5,342 nt of DNA, taken from NCBI GenBank assembly GCA_029932795.1, contig JAOZPL010000027.1, positions 6,776 through 12,117 of the forward strand, in the 5' to 3' direction. Source of the stretch: Candidatus Zixiibacteriota bacterium (lineage in GTDB: Bacteria > Zixibacteria > MSB-5A5 > GN15 > FEB-12). Positions 1 to 5,342 of this stretch are shown here, one piece after another (the first letter of the stretch is position 1; every line of letters begins with the position of its first letter). Position numbers and translations under genes: made by a program. Under the pieces are notes generated by a model. The model saw only the letters and a program-made list of their open reading frames with translations, searched no databases and was not told the origin of the DNA.

Positions 1-1
1 A

Positions 2-736
2 CGTCTGGCTGCTGTTGGAGAATTATCGGCGTCCATCGCCCATGAGATCCGCAATCCACTGGCGGCAATATCCGGTTCGGTGGAGGTCCTTAACCGGGAC
101 CTGGCCGTCACTGGAGAAAACGCCCGGCTGATGGAATTGATCGTCAAGGAATCGGACCATTTGAGCAATATTCTCACCAACTTTCTGGCTTATGCTCGTA
201 TCAACAGGCCGGTTTACAACAAGGTCGAGCTTTGCCATGTCATCAGCGATGCCATAGAGATTCTGTCTCACCATGATGCCTACCGAGATAATGTTGATAT
301 ACAGCTGAAGAGCAACGAGTCGATTGTCTATGTGGTAGGCGATGAAAGTCTGATCAAACAACTGCTTATGAATCTCATCCTGAATGCCTGTGAATCGTTT
401 GAAGGAAGAGGTGGGGAAATCATTCTCCGGGTGAATGAGGACACGCGTCAGGGGATCGTTTGCCTGTATGTTGAGGACAACGGGTCAGGGATCGATCAAA
501 AGAATCTTGAGCGAATGTTTGAACCGTTTTTTTCTACCAAGAAGCAGGGGACAGGTCTAGGATTGTCAATCGTCCACCGCATCGTTACCGCCCTGCAACT
601 GGATCTGAGCGTCGATTCGAAGCCCGGACAGGGCACGACCTTTCTTCTTCAGTTCCGCAGTTACCCGCAGGAAAAGCCTGTTCCGCCGAGCCGGAATGTC
701 TTGGTTACTGGTATAAGTGAAGTCCGCGCCCGGTAA
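2..736 (+). CDS. Sensor histidine kinase, NtrB/PilS type (C-terminal part)
   Basis: The gene enters from the left edge; 244 codons are visible, holding the dimerisation/phosphoacceptor domain and the ATPase domain. The H-box reads SASIAHEIRNPLAAI, with the phosphorylated His at 41-43 (visible codon 14). The ATPase domain follows in order: N-box NLILNACES with Asn at visible codons 124 and 128, G1 box DNGSGI (codons 159-164), F-box FEPFFSTK, G2 box GTGLGLSI (183-190), and a final GQGTTF strand. All catalytic motifs are intact, so the kinase should autophosphorylate. By family knowledge such kinases pass phosphate to a response regulator, often of the NtrC type. The H-box and F-box style resembles NtrB, PilS and AtoS/ZraS kinases. 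The sensor region lies outside the window, so signal and location are unknown. A polar tail of about 20 residues ends the protein. No response regulator follows; the next gene, 67 bases on, is a foldase, so the partner must lie upstream or elsewhere. Confidence 0.93.
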   Translation, partial: RLAAVGELSASIAHEIRNPLAAISGSVEVLNRDLAVTGENARLMELIVKESDHLSNILTNFLAYARINRPVYNKVELCHVISDAIEILSHHDAYRDNVDIQLKSNESIVYVVGDESLIKQLLMNLILNACESFEGRGGEIILRVNEDTRQGIVCLYVEDNGSGIDQKNLERMFEPFFSTKKQGTGLGLSIVHRIVTALQLDLSVDSKPGQGTTFLLQFRSYPQEKPVPPSRNVLVTGISEVRAR

Positions 737-803
737 GTTTTGGACTTGATTTTCCCGGCATCATGCATAGTTTGTAAGCCTTGATAAACATGGGAAGTAC
801 AAT

Positions 804-2567
804 ATGTCTAGATTAGCGTGTATTAAACTGATTGTGGGACTGCTGATGCTGGTAACAGTCATCGGATGTCGGCCTAATATCTCCCTTAGTGAGGAGAGTT
901 ACAAAGGGATGGGCAAGACGAATGTAGCTGAGGCAGACGGTGGTTACGCCCTGTCGGCGGAGGATTTTTACTCTCGCCTCTCGAAAAGCACATTGCTGAT
1001 GAACGGTGGAATTATCGATGCCAAGGAATCCAGGCACCTGCTCGACAGCATCGTCCTCGATACATTGGCAGGTCTGGCTGCCAGTGAAGTAAGGCTGGAT
1101 AAGTACTACATTTATTTCACTGATTTCCTTCATCAATACTACGATTATCTCATCTACAGGTACTGGCAGGAGACCTTGTACAAGCATGTTACCGCGGATT
1201 CGCTGGAAGCTGTTGAGTTCTACCATGAACATCCGGATATGTTTGCGGTTGAGGAGCAGGTCAATCTCTATCATATCCTTGTCAGTCCATATTCGCTGCA
1301 GAACGGACCTGATTCTGCCTATTATCGATCATTCAGCATCGAAGAAATGCGTCAGGAGATTGCCGAGTACGCAGATAAGCTCTGGCGCCTTCTAAATTAT
1401 GGCGAAGCTTTCGAAAATGTCGCTTACATGTTCTCGCACGACGCCACTTCGCGAGAGCAGGGTGGGTACATGGGCTGGACGGTTCGGGGAAAGTATATCG
1501 ATCCGTTTGACTCGGTTGCTTTTTCGTTACAACCCGGGGAGTATTCGCATCCTTATCTCGATAAAGATGGCTGGCATATTTTATACATTGACGGTTACCT
1601 TCCATCCGGGCCGGCGCCAATCGACTCCCCCCAGGTGTATCAGTCGGCCTACGAGACGGTTTTGACGCACAAGTCGAATCTTATTCTGGAGGCTAGGCTT
1701 GACAGCCTCGACAAAGAAATCAATATCGTTCCGAATGAGAGAATACTGAACGCTGACATTAACCTGCTTGCTGATCCCTTGTGGGCTGGTATACTCAATG
1801 GCCGGGATACCATTGACTGTCGTGTCCTGAAGCGTTTTGAGGAGGCAACTCGCCACAAGTATGATGTTGACAACACAACACCGGAGATGAAACTGGAAAT
1901 GCTTCATAAAGCGGCAAATCGGTATATACAAGTCCAGGCGGCGCGAGCTGTTGGGATCGACACGCTTCCAGACGTTATCGCCAGGGAAGAGCAGCTAAGA
2001 CATGCTAAGTCAAAGGTCATCGTACAAAGAGATGCTCACGACTTCACCTGGAAGCCGAAAGACAGTATTGTGGACGCCTATTACTATGATCACATCGATG
2101 AATACGTCGCCAAGAAGCCGTATAGAGTCGAGCAGGTTACTGTCAATGATTCCACTTTTGCAGAATTCCTGAGAGAACAGGTGTTGACTGGTGTAGATAT
2201 GGCTGATCTCAGATCAGAGTTCGCTAATCAGGGAGGATTCAAAATCAGGTATGTCAATCTTGGATATATTGGCCCTGATGACATTCCGGAGAGATATTAC
2301 CGCATGGTTGAGAGAACTCGACCGGGCTCCGTGTCAGGCCTCGTCCGGACGGGGTCGGGCGATTGGCGGTTTTTCAAAGTCCTGGATCAGAAACCCTCTC
2401 GACCGATCGAACTCGTTCGCGGTGAAATCCGCATGAAGATGAAGAAAGAGCACGCCAGAGAAGTCTGGCGTAACTATCGCGATAAGATGTATGCCAGGTT
2501 TAACGTCAGATTCCCGGTCAGGATTTCAGAGATTCATCTCGGCAATTACCATGTCCGCAACCAGTGA
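804..2567 (+). CDS. SurA/PpiC-type peptidyl-prolyl isomerase lipoprotein with duplicated modules
   Basis: This 587-residue protein starts with a lipoprotein signal peptide: a short basic N-terminus, a hydrophobic stretch, and lipobox VIGC with the lipidated Cys at residue 22. It should be anchored in the envelope, where parvulin-type foldases help exported proteins fold or reach the outer membrane. Residues about 46-150 are a SurA_N-like helical region. Residues about 150-264 are a recognisable parvulin domain: YHILV with His157, GGYMGW (220-225), an LQPGE turn (242-246) and GWHILYI with His258. Residues about 333-530 repeat the same plan in degenerate form: a helical part, then VEQVTV (442-447), NLGYIG (485-490), RPGSVSG and DWRFFKV (520-526). 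Here Gln444 and Arg522 replace the two conserved histidines, so this module is probably structural or substrate-binding. The ATG at 804 puts the signal peptide in frame and has a weak GGGAAG ribosome site at 792-797. The 67-base gap after the kinase gene shows no terminator, so read-through is likely. The family is secure; the client proteins are unknown. Confidence 0.88.
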   Translation: MSRLACIKLIVGLLMLVTVIGCRPNISLSEESYKGMGKTNVAEADGGYALSAEDFYSRLSKSTLLMNGGIIDAKESRHLLDSIVLDTLAGLAASEVRLDKYYIYFTDFLHQYYDYLIYRYWQETLYKHVTADSLEAVEFYHEHPDMFAVEEQVNLYHILVSPYSLQNGPDSAYYRSFSIEEMRQEIAEYADKLWRLLNYGEAFENVAYMFSHDATSREQGGYMGWTVRGKYIDPFDSVAFSLQPGEYSHPYLDKDGWHILYIDGYLPSGPAPIDSPQVYQSAYETVLTHKSNLILEARLDSLDKEINIVPNERILNADINLLADPLWAGILNGRDTIDCRVLKRFEEATRHKYDVDNTTPEMKLEMLHKAANRYIQVQAARAVGIDTLPDVIAREEQLRHAKSKVIVQRDAHDFTWKPKDSIVDAYYYDHIDEYVAKKPYRVEQVTVNDSTFAEFLREQVLTGVDMADLRSEFANQGGFKIRYVNLGYIGPDDIPERYYRMVERTRPGSVSGLVRTGSGDWRFFKVLDQKPSRPIELVRGEIRMKMKKEHAREVWRNYRDKMYARFNVRFPVRISEIHLGNYHVRNQ

Positions 2568-3207
2568 CACCGGGGTCATGATCGAAGATCGCGTTATACC
2601 ATCAGATCAGATCACCTTTGGGCAGGAGCTGGCCCGTAAAGCCACACACATGGGGGCGCTTGTCATTCCAGCCGGTTACTATCTGTTGTCTCTCGATAAG
2701 CTGGCCATGCTGGCAATCATGGTTCCCATTACACTGCTGATGATTCTCATTGACATTGGGCGGCTCAGACGCTGGAGGTTTTATCAATCGTTTGCAGGGA
2801 AACTCATCTCGCCCATGATTCGCAACCACGAGCAATCGGGTGATTTTACCGGTGCCACCTATATACTTCTGTCCGTTTGTTTGACTGTTGCTTTATATGA
2901 TAAGGCTGTATCTATTGCGGTGCTGTCATTTATAATCGTGGGAGACAGCTTCGCTGCCGTTATCGGGCGCAAATTCGGGCGACTCAGATTCGGGCGCAAG
3001 TCACTGGAAGGCTCACTTGCGTGTCTTGTGGGAACACTCCTGGTAGCCCTTGTCACACCTGCTCTTTCCCTCTGGATCTGCGTTTTTGGCGCCTGTGTGG
3101 CAACACTGGTGGAGGCGCTGTCCAGCAGTATCGATGATAACATCTCGGTCCCCATCATAACCGGACTGGCCATGACCCTGCTAATCAGGATTCTTGGTTC
3201 TTCCTGA
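2551..3207 (+). CDS. Dolichol/phytol/diacylglycerol kinase family membrane protein (SEC59/DGK1-like)
   Basis: This 218-residue protein has about six hydrophobic segments and belongs to the family of CTP-dependent lipid kinases and related transferases (SEC59 dolichol kinase, VTE5 phytol kinase, yeast DGK1). The order of motifs matches: a near-N-terminal ELARKATHMG (26-35); a first membrane pair ending at DIGRLRRW (68-75); FTGATYILLS (99-108); the signature GDSFAAVIGRKFGR (131-144) followed by GRKSLEGSLA (148-157); and the late DDNISVPIITG (195-205). It likely phosphorylates a prenyl alcohol or diacylglycerol at the cytoplasmic membrane; the substrate cannot be read from sequence. The start is uncertain. 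ATG 2551 gives a 17-base overlap with the foldase gene but has no clear ribosome site; ATG 2578 (residue 10) has a weak CCGGGG before it; ATG 2491 would add 20 residues lying deep in the upstream gene. The overlap implies translational coupling with the foldase. Confidence 0.82.
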   Translation: MSATSDTGVMIEDRVIPSDQITFGQELARKATHMGALVIPAGYYLLSLDKLAMLAIMVPITLLMILIDIGRLRRWRFYQSFAGKLISPMIRNHEQSGDFTGATYILLSVCLTVALYDKAVSIAVLSFIIVGDSFAAVIGRKFGRLRFGRKSLEGSLACLVGTLLVALVTPALSLWICVFGACVATLVEALSSSIDDNISVPIITGLAMTLLIRILGSS

Positions 3208-3214
3208 GTTTTTT
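3185..3214 (+). terminator. Probable intrinsic terminator overlapping the lipid-kinase stop codon
   Basis: TCAGGA (3185-3190) and TCCTGA (3202-3207) are perfect inverted repeats with an 11-base loop. After one G comes a run of six T (3209-3214). The right arm contains the TGA stop codon of the lipid-kinase gene. The stem is short (6 bp, half GC), so termination may be partial. Its position between an apparent three-gene unit and a good promoter supports the call. Confidence 0.5.
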
Positions 3215-3215
3215 C

Positions 3216-3245
3216 TTGGAACGTGACAACAGACATACGTATAAT
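3216..3245 (+). promoter_or_regulatory. Sigma-70-like promoter for the cold-shock gene
   Basis: A perfect -10 hexamer TATAAT (3240-3245) lies 18 bases after TTGGAA (3216-3221), a four-of-six match to the -35 consensus. Transcription would start near 3252 and give a leader of about 43 bases before the ATG at 3295. An alternative -35, GTGACA (3223-3228), is a closer match but its 11-base spacer is too short. The leader is too short for the long structured 5' UTR seen in E. coli cspA. Confidence 0.65.
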
Positions 3246-3282
3246 AGGGTGGTAGTTTGTTCTTTTGTTGCACCGCCACGCT

Positions 3283-3287
3283 GGAGG
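3283..3287 (+). promoter_or_regulatory. Strong ribosome binding site of the cold-shock gene
   Basis: GGAGG ends seven bases before the ATG at 3295. It is the clearest Shine-Dalgarno site in the window. It fixes the start and excludes the in-frame TTG at 3265, which lies upstream of this site. Confidence 0.85.
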
Positions 3288-3294
3288 TTGTTGC

Positions 3295-3501
3295 ATGCCC
3301 AAAGGCAAGGTCAAGTACTTTAATGAGCCCAAAGGGTGGGGTATCATCGCCAGCCCAGACGCAGATCAGGACATATATGTACACTACACTGCCATTAACA
3401 TGGAGGGTTACAAAACCCTTAAGCAGGGACAGGAAGTGTTCTATGAGCTGGCAACAAATGATCAGGGTACTCATGCCCGGAATGTAACCTTAGCGCAGTA
3501 G
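3295..3501 (+). CDS. Cold-shock-domain protein with altered RNP motifs
   Basis: A 68-residue single-domain protein, the usual length of bacterial CspA/CspB proteins, which bind single-stranded RNA or DNA in the cytoplasm and melt RNA structure. The fold signature is complete: GKVKYFNEPKGWGII at residues 4-18 (first strands and RNP1), DIYVHYTAI (RNP2), GYKTLKQGQEV, and a final HARNVTLA. Several nucleic-acid-stacking positions differ from the common form. RNP1 KGFGFI is KGWGII, with Trp and Ile for two Phe; RNP2 VFVHF is IYVHY; and the early Trp of KWFN is Tyr. The loop between RNP1 and RNP2 (ASPDADQD) is acidic and one residue longer than in B. subtilis CspB. The gene is a single-gene unit with its own promoter, a strong ribosome site and a strong terminator, which suggests high expression. 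Family assignment is firm; whether it is cold-induced cannot be seen. Confidence 0.93.
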   Translation: MPKGKVKYFNEPKGWGIIASPDADQDIYVHYTAINMEGYKTLKQGQEVFYELATNDQGTHARNVTLAQ

Positions 3502-3519
3502 TGTTTATCACCATGTTTC

Positions 3520-3549
3520 AAAAGGCCGTCTGCGAAGGCGGCCTTTTTT
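3520..3549 (+). terminator. Strong intrinsic terminator after the cold-shock gene
   Basis: AAAAGGCCG (3520-3528) pairs perfectly with CGGCCTTTT (3539-3547). Three further inner pairs (T-G wobble, C-G, T-A) close a GCGA loop of the stable GNRA class (3532-3535). The run of six T at 3544-3549 completes it. The A-rich left arm also makes it potentially bidirectional. It lies 18 bases after the cold-shock stop codon. Confidence 0.93.
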
Positions 3550-3572
3550 GTGTCTGTTTGCCCAAACCTTCA

Positions 3573-3602
3573 TTGGCCTGACAGCCGGTTTTTTCTTATA
3601 TT
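3573..3602 (+). promoter_or_regulatory. Candidate promoter of the threonine aldolase gene
   Basis: TTGGCC (3573-3578, four of six to consensus) and TATATT (3597-3602, five of six) are separated by 18 bases. The gene needs its own promoter because a strong terminator lies just upstream. The expected transcription start, 3608-3610, coincides with the GTG start codon, so the transcript may lack a leader. The layout mirrors the cold-shock promoter: TTGG-type -35 and 18-base spacer. Confidence 0.5.
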
Positions 3603-3609
3603 ACTGCCT

Positions 3610-4638
3610 GTGAATGAAATAGACCTTCGCTCAGATACTGTAACCAGACCGTCCGCGCCGATGCGGCATGCGATGGCGACCGCAGAGGTCGGCGATGATG
3701 TCTTTGGTGATGATCCCACAGTAATTGAACTGGAGCGCTACGTTGCCGATCTGTTCGAGCGCGAGGCTTCCCTTTTTGTGCCGTCCGGCACGATGGCCAA
3801 CCAGATCAGCCTTCGGGCAAATTCACAGCCTGGCTGGGAACTGCTCTGTGACCGCCAGTGCCACATTGTTAACTATGAAGCGGCCGGGCCGGTGGTTCAC
3901 TCCGGACTGCTGATTAACCTGCTGACCACCGAACGCGGGATGATTACAGCCGATATGGTCAGACAGAACATCCGACCTGTAAACCTCCACACGCCGGAAA
4001 CCAGGATGGTGACGCTGGAGAACACGCACAACCGGCATGGAGGAACCATCCTGCCGCAGGAGGAGGTTCTGAAAGTTCGCGAGGTGTGTGATGAATTCGG
4101 TCTGGTTTTTCATCTCGACGGTGCCCGCATCTGGAATGCCCATGTAGCCACCGGATTGTCACTCCCTGAACTGACCAGACCTTTTGACTCCGTTTCTGTT
4201 TGTTTGTCCAAAGGCCTGGGAGCGCCGATCGGCTCAATGGTACTGGGTTCGGGTGAGTTTATTGACAGGTGCCGCCGTCAGCGCAAACTGTTCGGGGGTG
4301 GGATGCGGCAGGTCGGGATAATCGCTGCCGCCGGATTGTATGCCTTAAAGAATAACATTAACCGTTTAGCGGAAGACCATGCCAATGCGCAAGTTCTGGC
4401 TGATGGGTTGAACCAATTCCCAGTGTTTGACGTTGATCTGAGCCGGGTGCAGACTAACATTGTGATCGCGAATATCGTTCCCGAAGAGTCTGTCGAGTCA
4501 GTCCTTGAGAAGTTGAAAGAGGTTGGTGTTCGGGCGGTGCCATTCGGGCCAAAGAAAATCAGGATGGTCACCCATCTCGATGTCACCCGCGCCGACTGCG
4601 AGGAAGCGTTGGGGAGAATAGGGGGACTGTTTGACTGA
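3610..4638 (+). CDS. ltaE: Low-specificity L-threonine aldolase (PLP-dependent)
   Basis: A 342-residue cytoplasmic enzyme, full length for the beta-eliminating lyase (fold-type I) family, which cleaves L-threonine or L-allo-threonine to glycine and acetaldehyde using pyridoxal phosphate. The N-terminus has the hallmark IDLRSDTVTRP and VGDDVFGDDPTV. SGTMANQ binds the cofactor phosphate; His85 (in CHIVNYE) is the residue stacking on the cofactor in this family; ENTHN (137-141) follows; Asp170 in HLDGARIWNA contacts the cofactor ring, with Arg173 beside it; Lys201 in CLSKGLGAPIGS is the Schiff-base lysine; and Arg318 in RMVTHLDVT is the expected substrate-carboxylate ligand. Every key residue is present, so it should be active. 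The GTG at 3610 is chosen because family members begin within a few residues of DLRSDTVT. The open frame extends back to a GTG at 3550, but that lies at the edge of the terminator. No Shine-Dalgarno site is visible before 3610. The gene symbol is by family resemblance. Confidence 0.95.
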   Translation: MNEIDLRSDTVTRPSAPMRHAMATAEVGDDVFGDDPTVIELERYVADLFEREASLFVPSGTMANQISLRANSQPGWELLCDRQCHIVNYEAAGPVVHSGLLINLLTTERGMITADMVRQNIRPVNLHTPETRMVTLENTHNRHGGTILPQEEVLKVREVCDEFGLVFHLDGARIWNAHVATGLSLPELTRPFDSVSVCLSKGLGAPIGSMVLGSGEFIDRCRRQRKLFGGGMRQVGIIAAAGLYALKNNINRLAEDHANAQVLADGLNQFPVFDVDLSRVQTNIVIANIVPEESVESVLEKLKEVGVRAVPFGPKKIRMVTHLDVTRADCEEALGRIGGLFD

Positions 4639-4735
4639 TTTCAAGTGGTGTGAGGCGACACGGCTGACACCGTGGGCGGGCTGCAGCTGAGTGCCGGCGG
4701 TCGGGCGGGGTTGCTTGACGGCAAATGTGAAAGTA

Positions 4736-5342
4736 ATGTCGACAAACTCTTTTACAATCCTCGGCTCCTCCTCAGGGATGCCGAACCCGCACCGGGCCTG
4801 TTCGGGATATCTATTGCAGGTGGGGGAGAGTCTGAATCTGATTGACTGCGGTGGTGGAGTAACTTCATCGTTTCTTCGCTGCGGTTTTGATCCGCTCAAA
4901 CTCGACCGGATATTCATCAGCCACACCCATTCCGATCATGTCGCGGAGCTGGCGCTGTTCATCCAGATGCTGCACGTCCTCGAGACCGGCAGAAAGCTGG
5001 CTATCTACCTGCCGGATGAGTTTGTGCAGCCGTTTGAGGACTACATGATCGCCGTTTACCTGATCCGGCAGCGCCTGAGCCTGGAGCTTGATATTCACGG
5101 ATATGATACTGGCACAGTGTTCGATGGCGACTTCAGGCTGACTGCTATCGGCAATACGCATCACGCCAAGCTGACGCCGATCGTAGAGAAGCTTAGCCTT
5201 CCTCTTAAGATGCAGAGCTATAGTTTCAAGATCGAGATGGGCAGCAGGTCTTTGTTTTACTCAGCCGATATCGGAAGTTTTGAAGATATTCGAGAGCATC
5301 TGGATCAGCTTGATTATGCTATTGTTGAAACCAGCCGTGGAC
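4736..5342 (+). CDS. Metallo-beta-lactamase-fold hydrolase, RNase Z-like (N-terminal part)
   Basis: The gene runs off the right edge after 202 codons. It opens with TILGSSSGMPNPHRACSGYLL, the N-terminal strand and loop typical of the RNase Z/ElaC-like branch of the metallo-beta-lactamase superfamily. LIDCGGGV follows, then the metal-binding motif SHTHSDHVAEL, in which His63, His65, Asp67 and His68 form HxHxDH. A later THH (142-143) is the likely third metal motif, and FYSADIG with Asp178 the bridging aspartate. Two metal sites should therefore be complete so far; the last His lies beyond the window. Substrate is unknown: this branch includes tRNA 3' processing enzymes, phosphodiesterases and other hydrolases, and no RNase Z exosite arm can be recognised here. 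ATG 4736 is preceded by a weak GAAAG (4729-4733); a GTG at 4727 and another at 4691 are in-frame alternatives. The 97-base gap after the aldolase shows neither a clear promoter nor a terminator, so co-transcription is possible. Confidence 0.88.
   Translation, partial: MSTNSFTILGSSSGMPNPHRACSGYLLQVGESLNLIDCGGGVTSSFLRCGFDPLKLDRIFISHTHSDHVAELALFIQMLHVLETGRKLAIYLPDEFVQPFEDYMIAVYLIRQRLSLELDIHGYDTGTVFDGDFRLTAIGNTHHAKLTPIVEKLSLPLKMQSYSFKIEMGSRSLFYSADIGSFEDIREHLDQLDYAIVETSRG

Noticed and set aside
746..773. Possible promoter TTGATT with TAGTTT before the foldase gene
   Set aside because: The -10 matches only three of six bases and the spacer is 16; I cannot separate it from chance. No terminator is visible in this gap either.
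813..1274. 153-codon open frame on the minus strand
   Set aside because: It is antisense to the foldase signal peptide and first domain, with no motif or ribosome site that supports it.
3248..3277. Hairpin GGTGGT/ACCGCC in the cold-shock leader as a thermosensor
   Set aside because: Its left arm straddles the expected transcription start near 3252, the loop is 18 bases, and the ribosome site at 3283-3287 is outside it.
2859..3347. 162-codon open frame on the minus strand
   Set aside because: It lies opposite the lipid-kinase gene and the cold-shock promoter, has no recognisable motif, and its composition is that expected of a shadow of the plus-strand gene.
3550..3609. Upstream GTG start extending the threonine aldolase by 20 residues
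   Set aside because: It begins one base after the terminator T-run, precedes the candidate promoter, and adds residues with no counterpart at the family N-terminus.
4659..4674. Inverted repeat CACGG/CCGTG after the threonine aldolase, considered as a terminator
   Set aside because: It has only five base pairs and no T-run follows; the rest of the 4639-4735 gap is GC-rich with no other signal I can support.
4715..4758. TTGACG and TACAAT as a promoter for the hydrolase gene
   Set aside because: The spacing is 32 bases and the -10 candidate lies inside the coding region.
4498..4926. 142-codon open frame on the minus strand
   Set aside because: It spans the end of the aldolase, the gap and the start of the hydrolase, all supported on the plus strand; the protein is low-complexity and unrecognisable.

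Overview
The window is a dense stretch of bacterial chromosome, with all genes on the + strand and no mobile element, CRISPR array, tRNA or rRNA visible. A lipoprotein-type foldase and a NtrB/PilS-type sensor kinase point to a Gram-negative (diderm) bacterium of moderate GC content. The mixture would fit an uncultured lineage of the FCB or deltaproteobacterial kind, but that placement is a weak inference from gene style and not from a marker gene.

Layout. Positions 2-736 hold the catalytic half of a sensor histidine kinase whose start lies before the window. After 67 bases comes a 587-residue predicted lipoprotein (804-2567) of the SurA/PpiC peptidyl-prolyl isomerase type. It overlaps the next gene (2551-3207), a small multi-pass membrane protein of the dolichol/phytol/diacylglycerol (CTP-dependent) kinase superfamily. 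A modest hairpin plus T-run sits on the stop codon of that gene (3185-3214) and probably ends this transcription unit. A good sigma-70-like promoter follows at once (3216-3245), then a strong ribosome binding site and a 68-residue cold-shock-domain protein (3295-3501). A textbook terminator closes it (3520-3549). A second promoter-like pair (3573-3602) lies so close to the GTG start of an L-threonine aldolase (3610-4638) that its mRNA may be leaderless. The window ends inside a metallo-beta-lactamase-fold hydrolase of the RNase Z-like group (4736 to beyond 5342).

How the genes work together. The first three genes look like one unit with an envelope theme: sensing, folding of exported proteins, and lipid or polyprenol phosphorylation. 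The cold-shock gene is a self-contained single-gene unit. The aldolase and the hydrolase are ordinary metabolic or housekeeping genes with no evident link to the first group.

I do not see a clear new biological system. The most unusual features are the internal duplication of the foldase, whose second isomerase module has lost both conserved histidines; the altered RNA-binding face of the cold-shock protein; and the possible leaderless GTG start of the aldolase.
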